A stretch of 64,000 bases of DNA from Gossypium raimondii (lineage: Eukaryota; Streptophyta; Magnoliopsida; Malvales; Malvaceae): positions 2,108,001-2,172,000 of the forward strand of contig NC_068569.1 in the NCBI RefSeq assembly GCF_025698545.1, in the 5' to 3' direction. The notes beneath the pieces are model-generated. The model was not told where the DNA came from and did not search any database. It saw only the letters and a list, made by a program, of their open reading frames with translations. The translations under genes and the position numbers were made by a program. Of the stretch, positions 50,601 through 64,000 are shown in pieces. Position 1 is the first letter of the stretch. Every line of letters begins with the position of its first letter.

Positions 50601-53600
50601 AGTTATACCAAAGGAGCCTGAAACAAGCTTAGGTGTTGGAACTGAACTAGCCAGGCTGAATGATTTACTAATTGGATCCATCCAAGGCAAAGGAGTATCA
50701 GAAGCTGCTGAAGGAGCTACCGTAGCTCGCTTGTCCATGCTAAAAGAGTACAAAGGTATACCTTCTGACGACTTATCACACATGAAACTATTTAAACCAT
50801 TGAGCTGCGGAGATGTTAAGCCTGAAAACTGTAACTTCTCTGAGCATAATGGATCATGCATGTCGATTGCACTAGAAGCATTACGTGTATTACACCCCAG
50901 TGCTCTCAGCTTGGCATCGTCATCAGCAACTTCTGTTAGCCCTGATTGCTGCAAGACACTATCAATAGGTCTATGACTTCCATTAGACTGTTGTTTCTCA
51001 GACCAATACTTCATTGAGTCTAATTCCCCAGTCCCTCTCTCGAGTAAATCAGCAATTTCCCATTGTTTAGATTGTGCTGATGAATTGTACCATATCTTTC
51101 TCTGTCTCTCCAACATATCAGAACTTCTAGCATTTTGTAAGACTTCATAAAATACTTCCCTTGAGACTGGTGGCTTCAGACAAGAAAGAAGAGCCTTTTC
51201 AAAGTCCAGAGATGCAGGTTGTCGACGTAGGAAAGGCTGTATAACTGGAGCAAGAAAAACGTAAGAATCTACAGCTCCCAAGCACTCACTGCTAGATGCA
51301 AGGAAAGTGACAACTGACCTCCTTACCCATTGACTAGGATAACATAGCAATGGAAAAGAACGCTCTATCATTTCAATCAATATTCTTTTCCGCAAAAAAC
51401 CACTTTTGCACAGAACGGCCAAACAATCCAGCGCATTGACAATAACAGCCTCTATTGCATCACCTAAAGCCTGCTCAATATAAGGTAAAAGATATTCCTC
51501 TACACTTCGTTGGCCCACAAAGAAGCAGACAAACACAATTTGCCCATAGAACACTGCCCTTAGCTGCTCATCTCTATCATTCAAAAAAGCTGGAAGTATG
51601 GGCAACAAAAAGTCATTGCTCTGTCGCTGGCCAAAAAAGCAGCATAAGTTGCCAATGTCCTGAAGGAGTGCTCTTCTAATGTTTGGAGTTTGCTTTTGAC
51701 CCATTACAAGTTCCTGTACTACCTCAGCAATCAACTTCCTCAATTGGCCTAACTGTGCATCACTGTTTGACCTCTGCATACGCCCAGATGACTCACCAGA
51801 TGACGCTAATGACTTCTGTGGCAAATTCGTTTCATTAAGAACCCCAGCCTCACTAAGCCTTATTGAATGAATCAAGAATCCATAAGCTGTTAGAGCCAGC
51901 TTAGCTATATTGCTTGCATAACAAATTCTCACACTTTCCTCTGGATCATCAGGAAGCATGGAAAGCATTGGAAGAATATACTCCGGAAAAATTTTGGCAT
52001 CGCTTGGAGGAAATTCTCGAACTAAGGGCAGAATGTCACACAAAGTCTCAAGGGCAGCACACCGCACAATTGCCGCTGGGTCTGAAAGCATTGCAATTAC
52101 ATACGGAAGCACTCGCTGCAAGCGATCTTCATCATCGATGTATAGTGAAGAAGTCTTCAGCAAAAGTATAGCCCCTCTCCTTAAGTGAGGCAACTTAACG
52201 TTACGTATGCAAGAACAAAGCAGAGAGGCGACTAGCACCATCCCTTCACATTTCATACTGTCTTGAGGTAAAGGCAGAAAAGGCATTCCGAACGTGTCTG
52301 ATTGACTGTCATAGTCAGACATCAATGAGTTTAAATCATCCATGGTAATCTTTTTTAAAAAAGGGTGATCATTTTTCCTAAACAAATCAGAAATATTTTG
52401 ATGAAGGACAGGAGATTGCATGCCATGTTGTTTAAAATCTTGGGAAAGTTCATATTTAGGTGCATCCCCTCTTGTTGACTTCTCCCCAAGGTAATGATTG
52501 CTCTGTTCAACATCCCCAAGTAGGGTATTAATGTTTCCAGGAAGCTTGAACTGATCCCTAATAGAAGCATTATCTATCTTTTCTCTTTTTGTCAACAAGT
52601 GATTTGCTGAGCTTAACTTTTGTTTTGGAGCAATCTCTTCTGACTGTTGTTTTGCAACAATTTCTTGCGACAAATGACCACTTAAGGTATGTGACTTGCC
52701 AAGTCCTTTTCCCATCTCATCACTTGACCTCTTGCTCATCATTTGCTTCAGCATCTCAGGGAACACTCTCTGGCACATTGCAATCTACAGTAGAATTACA
52801 GAGCAGGAATGCATATATTAGATGCAAGAAGGATAGATTTTCCAAGTTCCAAATTAAAAATATGTTTACCCTCATATCAGAATGAAGAGGATTCCAGCAA
52901 CGATAAAATCCGTGCAGAAATGGGGAGAAGTAGCTAGGAAATACAGCAGCTACATAATTCTGTAGATAACTTTCAGCAGATAGGCGAGACTCTGGTTCAA
53001 GTTGGATCATATGAAGTATCATCTTGCGTACTCCAATATCTGGGATCTGCACATGCAGTGCATATTATTAGAAAAGAAAGTTAAGTATGAATTGAATTTA
53101 ACAAGAAGAAAGTAAGAATAATTCTTACGACTAACAAGAATAGCACTGCTAGTAGTCTTGTGCAGGAAAATGAATAGCAGCAATAAGATCAAATAAAACT
53201 CAATATGAAGAAGGAAAATCAGTGGAAAGGGATAGCAAGTGCATCAGGCAGAAAGGCAGGGAAGGAAATTAGCACCTTTTCAAGATGTTGACTAGGATCA
53301 TATTGCCCTCTGCGATATGCAAGAAGCTGAGAGAGTTCAAACAGCGGCTGGCCCTCAAGGAAAAGCTCAGCAATTACACATCTAAACAGTGGCATAGCAA
53401 GTGTATATTATTATATTGTTGGACAAAAATGATATGGTATTTACATTTTGTTAAAAACTATATCGAAACCACTATTTCACATGAAAGATCAAACTATATC
53501 AAAAACACTCGCAAACCAAAAAGTAACAAAATTTCACAGCAATCACATCTGGCAGATTATCATTACTTCACTAGAAGACTGAACATCAGGCAATACCACT

Positions 53601-55271
53601 ATATGTTTTGAAGATTCAATCCTATCAGTATGTTTAAGCTAAAATCTTTAAAAGGCATAGTACAGATTGGCATATCAAGATACTATGTATGGTAATTCAC
53701 AATGTAGCACTATCTCACCAATCGGTGCCTCAAAAAATTACACTTTTAAAATGAAACTCAATTTTTGAAACCATTTATCTAGTGACATATGATTTCAGAT
53801 AAGAGACCAGAATGTCTTTGAAAAGGAAAATAATTTCAGAAGGTAGTGTAGTTTCAAAAAAAAAATGAAGCTACTAGATTAAGAAAGCTCACCCAATAGC
53901 AAAGATGTCCATAGATGGTTTCAAAGGTGCATCTTGAGCAACTTGCATTTCACCTCCATGCTCATAAAATCTCTATATAACAAAGAGGAAAAAACAGTAT
54001 CAAAACAAAGAATGCATAATAGCTATATTTTAAGGAATTTATTGACCACCGCGTAGAGAATGTATATGTCATCAATTTGCTAGTCAAAAGAACAGGGCAA
54101 ATTTGCTAGCCAAAAACGAAAGGTGCAAATACGAGAACATGTATGTCATCAATTTAGATTGCAAATCATCCTTGTATGATGCATTGATAACATGAGACTG
54201 TTCATCCAAAAATCTATCATGAGAAACAAACAAAACAATGATCGGTTCAAACCACAGCAATAAAATAAGTGAAACTAGAACCAACCTCTGGTGCAAGATA
54301 ACACAGCCTTCTTCCTCCGGTGTCAAAGAAGAAGGAGAAATCTGAAGGGTCGTCATAAGGAATATATGTGGGCTTGAATGAGGCAAAATCAGCAAGATAA
54401 ACCCAGTTCCACGAGGTAACCAACACATTCTCACATTTAATATCACCTAAAACAATTTTGAAAGTACAGCAATTAAAAACAGCATAGAACAAATGAAATC
54501 AGAAGATATAACAAATAAATTCCTCTGTAACTAACTGAACTGACCATGGCATATCCCCTTCTCGTGGCACTGCTTCGCTGCAAGAAGCAACTACAGCACC
54601 ACACACACAAAAAAAAAAAAAAAACTGAGACGAATTTTACTCTTCAAAGCCTAAGAGAGTAAGATGCAAGGAGAAAGTAATGGAAACAGACCTGAAACGC
54701 CAACCACTTCTTTTCAACGAGACTCAGAAAGGGCCGAGTACTTAATCGATCATGTAAATTATTGAAAAAGTATTGCCTTAACAAATAGGCCGCTTTGTCC
54801 GTTTCTTGCCAAAACTGTTCGAAAATCAAACATTCAGAAATTAAATTTCCAAATTTTTATCTGGTTAATCTAAATCTCAATCTCAAGAATTAGTGTCATG
54901 CAGATAGTTCGGACCATAACAGTTTTATATAATTAAACTTAGGTCTAAGTGAAATACAAATCAAACAGTAAAAAAAAAATCAAGAGACAACCGGTGACCT
55001 GGAAGGGCCAAACGTGGGGGTGTTCAAGTGAGCGAAAGATTTCTTTGATGTGAACGAGTCGACGCTCGTACTCACGGAGATCGATGGAATCGCCACGCTT
55101 GAAGTAGACCTTAACGAGGACGAGACCTTCGTCGTGCTTACATAGGATCGACTTGAAGAATCGGCCTCGACCAAGCACCTCCTTCAACACCAGATTGTAC
55201 GAAGACGGCAGGTCATGCAGGTAATACTCCGTCGCCGAGACCTGCGTCGTTCGCGCGATCTTGTTCCCCAT
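47639..55271 (-). CDS. VPS15: VPS15, regulatory pseudokinase-like subunit of class III PI3-kinase, complete
   Basis: Eleven exons: 55271-54999, 54814-54692, 54590-54545, 54446-54286, 53972-53893, 53381-53276, 53046-52870, 52784-49626, 49204-48957, 48871-48772 and 47815-47639 (TGA). All junctions are GT-AG and in phase; 4650 nt give 1549 aa. The protein is a partner of VPS34 with ATG6/Beclin in endosomal sorting, autophagy and pollen function. It begins MGNKIA, with Gly2 fit for myristoylation. The N-terminal kinase domain (about 1-320) has [37 protein letters not shown] (DFA in place of DFG, typical of VPS15) and YLAPE. HEAT repeats follow (about 500-890, for example [20 protein letters not shown]), and WD40 repeats occupy about 1125-1549 ([13 protein letters not shown], final RDGAIKVWK). 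One 3.16-kb exon encodes the middle 1053 residues. The last intron contains a Tourist-like MITE. Confidence 0.96.
48065..48467. mobile_element. Tourist-like (PIF/Harbinger) MITE in the last VPS15 intron
   Basis: The left end GGCTTTGCTAGGTAG and inverted right end GGGTGTGTTTGGTTG resemble Tourist termini, and both are bordered by TAA (48062-48064 and 48468-48470). Inside, GGAAAGAAAATAAAA (about 48216-48230) pairs with TTTTATTTTCTTTCC (about 48395-48409), so most of the 403 bp can fold back. There are no coding frames. Confidence 0.72.
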
Positions 55272-57895
55272 TTAGCATTTGAGTTTTCGCCGCAACTTTG
55301 CAAAAAAAAAAAATTTTCTTCTATAGCATCGTCTCAAAGCAAATATGGAGTATGGGCGCTTCGGATGGCAGGATTTTCTTCTCTCTTTTTTTCTTTTTCT
55401 TTGTTTAATAGATAAATAATTTAAAAGGGAAAAAAATAGTTTTCTCCTGCTGGAGTTTGGCTTCTTTTTTGGTATGGGGTTGAAAGTTTTTTTGGGTTCG
55501 GGTTTCGTGATTTTGAGATAGAGTAGGTTAGGAGTTTGGAGCTGAGATGAGTACTAAACAACGTGGCGTGAGAAGATAGGTAATCCATCTGGGGCCCATT
55601 CAGACTTTAACGGATGCGATGATCTTTGATATGAGATCTACGTAAAAACGGCTCCATTGTATGCTTGGTTGGGATCCAACTTTTATCAATTTTTTAGATT
55701 TCAGATGTTTACACATAACACGGCTAGGAAAAATTAACTTGAAAAAGATGAAAATTGTGTAAATTGAAAATCCATTCAAATTATTATTTTAATTCTTATT
55801 TTATAAATTAAATCATAGTGTAATGTCTTGAACATGGTCCAATTGTTAACTAAGAAAATAAAGTCACCTAGCACAAAACTAGTTCTTTTTGAAGGTAGCA
55901 GAAAACTTCTTTCTTTATAGAAATTAGCACAAAACTAATTATTAAAACCTCATAATTTGCTCAAAAATAATTTTAGCATTCAAAGTTTCAAATAAATTGA
56001 AAAATCCGCATGGTCAGACATATCATGCATAATAACCCTTGAGCATTAGGTATAAATATCAAATTATGATTTTTATTCTATTTATCCCGCTTTACGATTT
56101 TTTACCGTTATTAAGTCATCCTTTTCCATCTCAATTTTATTTTTATAGGTTTAAATATCAAAATACATCTTGGAATATAAGTTTTGATGCATTTAAATAA
56201 TATACTGCCTTATAAAAACGTATAAATTTTAAACTTGATCCATCTTTCTCCGAGAATTGTCTCTAATAATAAATCAACATCAAAAACATCAACACCGTTA
56301 ACATAACAAATCATTTGCATTCATATTCTTTTATATACTAATTTATAATGTCACATGCGCTATATGTGATTTTATGGGCTTGACTTTTTAATTAAATTTT
56401 AAATAATATATTTTTAATTATTTAATTACTTTTTAATTAGTTATTTTAATTGTTAAATATAATTAAAATATATTAATTTAGGTGTTGTTTAATAAACTAA
56501 AAATAAATATTGAAAATTTAAATATTAGATTTAAGTTATAATATTGTTTGATATATTACATAAAATTAATTACGGATATAATTAAATTGTTTGATAAATG
56601 TAGATTTTAAATTATAAAAATACATATTCTACAACTTATCCTTAAATTTTAAACATTTTAACTTGTTGTAAACAAAAATTAAACTTTAAACATAAATTTT
56701 TATAAGATAATATAATATTAAAATAAATAAAACAAACTTTATTTAATTAAATTTATTCTTAATTAAGTGATAAATAACTCTTTATATATTTATTGTTTTC
56801 ACACTAAAAATTCTAACAAGATTGTTTTATTTTAGATTATCAAACATGTGTAAAAAATTAAATTATTAAAAATATTAATTTTCAATTGATTTAATTTTTC
56901 AATGATCTATCCAACAAACCCTTATTTAACAATTCAAATATAATAAAACAAAATTTTCAAATATTTTGTAGATCAATAAAATTTTAATAATATTAAAAAT
57001 ATTAAAAATTAAATCATAATTAAAACATTTGTACTATTTCCGGTATACAGTATAATTTTATTTCATGTAATCATTGTTTAAAATAATAACTGATAAATAT
57101 AATTAAAATATATTAATTTTTTGATAATTCAAATATAGTACTAATAAAAATTCATATCATTAAAGTATTTGTACAATCAATAAAATTTGATTCACGTTCA
57201 ATTTTTATTTTTATTTTCTTAATAGTAAATAAATTGACTGTAATCATTTTAAAATAATATATAATTAATATATAGAAAAAAATATCAAAGTAAAAATTGT
57301 TTAAAAACTTTTTAAATAATTGTAATTGTAAAAAAATTGTGCAATTTCTATTTCGACTATACTTATTTTAACTAAAACTTTAAGTTTGTAAATTAAATTA
57401 TATATTTTTAAATGTGTAATTATCACAATTTTTATTAATTTTAAATTATTTTAAATTTATAATTATCACAAATTCTATTTTATGTCAATTTTTAATTATT
57501 AATAATTATAAATTTAATATTATTATTTTTAATTGTTAATTTAATAATATGTTATAAAAGAAAATATATTCTTGTCCATTTAAATATTTTTTGAAGCTCG
57601 TGCTTATATATTATATATTATAAATATAGATTGTAGATTGTAGATTGTAGATTGTAGATAATAACAATATAATTTGGGGTTAATTTATTGCGGTTATTTA
57701 TTGTTTTAGCAAAGCTTCAGCATATAGTTGAAGTTTTTATAACAAAAATACTAATTGGAAAACAAATTTTATTCTTTATGCAAATTATAACAGATAATTT
57801 TAACATAAATGTGGAAGGGATAATAAGCATGGCAAATCATTAGTAGTATTTTTTAAAATATTTAGCTTTCATTAAAGGAAATGGTACATGGTAGG
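55272..57895. other. VPS15 promoter side and AT-rich spacer
   Basis: 55272-55700 is the likely VPS15 promoter and 5' UTR, with no certain TATA box. From about 55700 to 57890 the DNA is extremely AT-rich, without genes or definable transposon ends. A 7-bp tandem repeat lies at 57627-57660. Confidence 0.4.
57627..57660. repeat. 7-bp tandem repeat (TAGATTG)n
   Basis: Four to five head-to-tail units of AGATTGT in AT-rich spacer. The unit has the length of the plant telomere repeat but not its sequence (TTTAGGG). Confidence 0.9.
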
Positions 57896-58334
57896 TAGAG
57901 GTGCTCATGGGCCGGGCCCAGAAAAAATTTCGGCCTGGGTCCTAGGCCCGGGCCCGGCCCGAAATATGGGCCTGGAAATTTGCCCATGCCCGGCCCGGCC
58001 CGTTTTTAAAATAAATAACAAAATTTTATTTTAAAATTTAAAACAAAAAATTAAAAAAAGTATTTTAAAAATATTTTAAAATTAAAAAAATTTAAAAAAT
58101 TAAAAAATTAAAAAAGAGTATTTTAAAAGTATTTTAAAATTAAAAAAATAAAAATATTTATTATATTCGGGCCGGGCCCGGGCCAAAAAAGTGGTGCCCG
58201 AGGCTCGGCCCGTTTTTTAATAGGGCCTCGTTTTTTTGCCCAAACCCATATTTCGAGCCTATATTTTTACCCAAACCCTCCCATATTTCGAGCGGGCCGT
58301 CGGACCGGGCCGCCCCGGCCCATGAGCACCTCTA
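57896..58334. mobile_element. hAT-type MITE, 439 bp, GC-rich inverted ends, 8-bp target-site duplication
   Basis: The left end TAGAGGTGCTCATGGGCCGG has an exact inverse at the right end (CCGGCCCATGAGCACCTCTA). ATGGTAGG directly flanks both sides (57888-57895 and 58335-58342). Outer arms of about 100 bp are very GC-rich with nested GGGCCCGGGCC-type palindromes, around an almost pure A/T core. It has no coding capacity. An 8-bp duplication with a TA-start terminus places it in the hAT superfamily. Exact ends and duplication indicate a comparatively young insertion. Confidence 0.93.
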
Positions 58335-58419
58335 ATGGTAGGTTGGAGGTCCAAAAAATATTAAACTCAAAAGCTTATATATAAAGAGTCACAATTTTTA
58401 ACTTAACCCAATGAGAACT

Positions 58420-58946
58420 TGTTATATATTGGTAATTGCCGACTTGAATCCTAGAAATAATTTAGGCCTCTGACCCACAACTTGAACGAGTCTCACAACA
58501 AAGTGAGTTCATAAGTACAGTTCGCTAGGAGAGCTCACAAATACAGTTCTCTAGAGGATCCGCAGGAACAGCTTGGAATATAGGGTCGCAAATCAAGCTT
58601 GCAAGAATCCAAAAAAGGCCATGGTTTCAGTTCCATACATCCAAGGGACTCGCAGACAATGCCACTTGCCCTACAGGCCACCATGACATGTGTCCAGTAA
58701 GTATGGAGCCTACCCAGGGTATTAGCCCCAGGAGTAAAAAAGATTGTGTGCTTCGTAAACATGTGTCCAACAGGCCTGGAGCTCGCAAAATGTCAATACC
58801 AGGAGCAGGGAATGTCAGCGCTGGAGGCCATAGAGCCAAGACAAAGTAGGTGGTCCTTGTTATGAGCTGTAATAGTATTAGCGACAACATGCATAAATAC
58901 CACGACATTCCTATCAATAAAAATACGAGCAAAATATTACTCAACA
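58420..58946. repeat. Left LTR of the miniature element
   Basis: A 527-bp direct repeat partner of 58993-59520. Shared landmarks include CATGGTTTCAGTTC, CAGGAGCAGGGAATGTCAGC, GTTATGAGCTGTAATAGTA and CCTATCAATAAAAATA. The last, an AATAAA near the end, is a plausible retroelement polyadenylation signal. Confidence 0.88.
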
Positions 58947-58992
58947 ATTGGTGTGGTAATACTCAATAGGCCCACTAAGAGGGGGACTAGAT

Positions 58993-59520
58993 TGTTATAC
59001 ATTAGTATTCGCTAACCCGAATCCTATAAAGGATTTAGGCCTTCGACCTACAACCCGAACGAGTCCCGCAGCAAGGCAAGTTCGCAAGTGCAGTTCACAA
59101 TGAGAGCTCACAGATACAAATCGCTGAGGGGTTTACGAAAACAGCTTGGAAGATAAGGTCACTGATCTAGCTCGCAAGAATCCAGATAAGACCATGGTTT
59201 CAGTTCGCGTACGTCCAAGGGACTTGTAGACAGGACCACTAGCCCTACAACCCACCATGACGCATGTCCAACAAGTACAGAGCCCACCCAAGGTATCAGC
59301 CCCATGAGCATAAAAGACTGCGTGCTCCGTAGACACGTGTTCAATAGGCTTGGAGCTCATAGAATGTCAAAACCAGGAGCAGGGAATGTCAGCGCAGGAG
59401 ACAATTGAGCCAAGACAAAGTAGGTGACCACTGTTATGAGCTGTAATAGTACCAGTGACAACATATATAAATACCTCGACCTTCCTATCAATAAAAATAT
59501 GAGCAAAATATTACTCAACA
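58993..59520. repeat. Right LTR of the miniature element
   Basis: A 528-bp copy of the left LTR, with substitutions and small indels scattered evenly along its length. Confidence 0.88.
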
Positions 59521-59525
59521 GAACT

Positions 59526-60791
59526 CAAAGTAAATAGGGAATCCTAAATCATAGAAACAAACCAACAAGAGTTAAGAGTTGCCATCACCATTGTTGGAAT
59601 CACCAAAATGCACGCCTCCAACTTAGGAAATCATATCATGGCAAATGAAGCATTGAAACCGCTATGGACTAATTGAAAGAAAGACAGTATTTGGAGCCAA
59701 GTCTTCTAACTTGGCTTTAGCTACCAGGAGGAGGAGAAAAACAAATTGGGGGTGAAGTTAAAAATTATTTTGGGGCCAAAATTAAATTGTATATTTTTAT
59801 AATAGTAAAAATATAAATTTATCATTTTTTGAGGGTAAAATACAATTCTACTATTTCTAATTTAAAACTTTAAAAATTATAAATGGATTTAAATACAAAA
59901 TTTTCTATTTTAGAGGGGGGAATCCCTACCAGCCCCATTGACTTCACTGCTAAGAACAAGTGAATGAGAAGAGAAAAGGGGAAAAGTAGGTGGAAATGAG
60001 AAAATAGAGGAAATAAGCGGCTGATCCGACAAAAAAACAAAAGGTGGTTTCAATATGAGAGAGGACAAAACTTTTTAACATTTTAATTTAATCATCCTTC
60101 GTGTTCGGACTACATTATAACCGTGACAAGCACTTAAAATATCAAGGAGAGCATAGCTAATATGTTTTTTTTTTGTTTATCAATCACGAATGCTCAATGG
60201 CATAAGTATGGAATGCATTAAGATTTATCAAGGGGACGGGCTCCTTTTAAGAGAAAATTGTGAAATGTTGTTGGATAAGATCGATATATATCTTAATGGA
60301 TTACCAACAATATAATAAAAATATAATTAAACATCATGATACCTTCATAATTAGTTTAAAAGATCCAAATTTCTGATTTTCGTAAAATATAGTACTTTTG
60401 TTTCATTCCCTGCGAAATGCAAACATTACAGATTAAACCCTAACCTAAAAAATTGTAATTTGTTTTATAAAAAAGTTTTAAACCTTAACCTAAAAATATC
60501 ATAAAAGGTTTAGTTGTATTAAAGAATGTCTCATACATGTTTAGTTTTTTGTTTAAAAAAATTTATCAGTGGGTCCAGCCTTTAATAACTGACGTGGCAC
60601 GATCTTATTGGCAAACTCACTGATAAAGAAAATATCCTAAAAAAAATAGGCAACCAAAAAAAAAAAAAAACCCTAAAAACAGAAAAAGCATGGAAAGAAG
60701 CAGCAGGAGAAAAGAGGGAAAAGAATCGAAGGGTTTTTTGGGGTTAGCATAATCAAAATATATTGAAACTATAAAGGAAAGAGAAAAAGAT
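59526..60791. other. Spacer and promoter of arginyl-tRNA synthetase
   Basis: AT-rich DNA with no gene. The last 150 bp before 60792 is A/G-rich and probably contains the 5' UTR. No clear TATA box is seen, as is common for housekeeping genes. Confidence 0.4.
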
Positions 60792-63636
<2,845 letters not shown>

Positions 63637-63642
63637 GTAAGT

Positions 63643-63671
63643 AATGTCAAATGTCAAATGTCAAATGTCAA
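63643..63671. repeat. 7-bp tandem repeat (ATGTCAA)n after exon 9 of arginyl-tRNA synthetase
   Basis: Four head-to-tail ATGTCAA units begin within seven bases of the 5' splice site of the intron following exon 9. Confidence 0.92.
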
Positions 63672-64000
63672 TCTCTATGTATTGTTATATTTTGGTCAGC
63701 TTAGGTAATTTTCAGGTGCACTTCTACATAAAAACTTCTCTATGACATTCAGGGATCATTGCAAAACTCCTGTTTTTATGATTTACTTTCGATTTTTTCT
63801 TTATATCTTGGACCTATTTATATAATTATCTTTAATCTTGTACAAACCGTAAATATTGTGTTTATTGATTTTAACATTTATATAATTGCCAGAGGTCTTG
63901 CATATGTGCAATTGTACACGATTATGCTACTTTGACATATTCCACCAAGCTAGTCAAGTTTTCTACAACCTCATTTTAGAATGTTTTGTCCCTAGTGCAA
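63672..64000 (+). other. Intron of arginyl-tRNA synthetase running to the window end
   Basis: T-rich intronic sequence. The next expected exon (encoding roughly GESFYNPxI in the family) is not seen before 64000. Confidence 0.7.

Larger units (their letters stand above)
58420..59520. mobile_element. Miniature LTR element: two 527-bp LTRs around 46 bp, with 5-bp target-site duplication
   Basis: Two direct repeats, 58420-58946 and 58993-59520, each begin TGTTATA and end ACTCAACA, as LTRs do (TG...CA). GAACT lies immediately outside both ends (58415-58419 and 59521-59525), a 5-bp duplication typical of LTR retrotransposons. Only 46 bp separate the repeats, including a purine-rich AAGAGGGGGA next to the second LTR, in the place of a polypurine tract. 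The sequence after the first LTR (ATTGGTGTGG) is not a clear primer-binding site. No gag-pol is present, so the element is a TRIM-like or internally deleted form. LTR copies differ at many positions, so the insertion is old. Open frames inside are accidental. Confidence 0.88.

Noticed and set aside
57627-57660. Interstitial telomere repeat
   Set aside because: Unit length is 7 bp but the sequence is AGATTGT, not TTTAGGG or its complement.
58947-58962. A tRNA primer-binding site after the left LTR
   Set aside because: TTGGTGTGGTAAT does not match the initiator-Met or other primer sites I know beyond the TGG start.
58535-59360. Four open frames on the minus strand
   Set aside because: They lie inside the two LTR copies and are paralogous only because the LTRs are repeated.

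Overview
The window is nuclear DNA from a flowering plant, a eudicot. Every recognisable gene has GT-AG introns and a close plant homologue, the spacers are very AT-rich, and they hold LTR, MITE and SINE remnants plus a plastid insertion. The glucosylceramide synthase, the plant-mobile-domain pseudogene and the style of the LTR recall cotton (Gossypium, Malvaceae). That genus call is inference from remembered families, not from a search.

Layout. At 16-2440 (-) is a complete 7-exon RIT1-type initiator-tRNA A64 ribosyl-phosphate transferase. At 4033-9314 (-) is a complete 14-exon ceramide glucosyltransferase, with one GC-AG intron. From 9.3 to 17.8 kb there is no intact gene: it holds a 3-hydroxyisobutyrate-dehydrogenase-like pseudogene (12.3-12.7 kb), a probable solo gypsy-type LTR (13.3-15.5 kb) and a plastid rpoB fragment (15.6-16.0 kb). 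At 17802-20909 (+) is an LRR receptor kinase of the HAESA-LIKE 3 type. From 20.9 to 25.9 kb are fold-back elements and a tRNA-derived SINE. At 25877-27490 (+) is an intronless MATE transporter of the ADS1/DTX51 group. From 27.5 to 39.1 kb is AT-rich spacer with a broken plant-mobile-domain (MAIN-like) gene at 36.2-38.25 kb (-). At 39138-40547 (+) is an IQD25-like calmodulin-binding protein. From 40.5 to 47.6 kb is spacer with two MITE-like elements. At 47639-55271 (-) is a complete 11-exon VPS15, with a Tourist-like MITE in its last intron. From 55.3 to 60.8 kb is AT-rich spacer with a textbook hAT MITE and a very short LTR element. At 60792-63636 (+) are the first nine exons of arginyl-tRNA synthetase, which runs off the right edge.

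The genes are independent housekeeping, signalling and trafficking units, not an operon. The HIBADH-like pseudogene, ADS1-like, IQD25-like and VPS15 genes recall, in order, Arabidopsis At4g29120, At4g29140, At4g29150 and At4g29380, so part of the window appears to be a conserved ancestral block in which the dehydrogenase has decayed. All exon models were joined by hand. Each complete gene keeps frame through every splice junction and its coding length is a multiple of three.

I found no convincing novel multi-gene system. The strongest non-genic observations are transposable elements with exact target-site duplications: two hAT MITEs with 8-bp duplications, and an LTR pair separated by only 46 bp with a 5-bp duplication.
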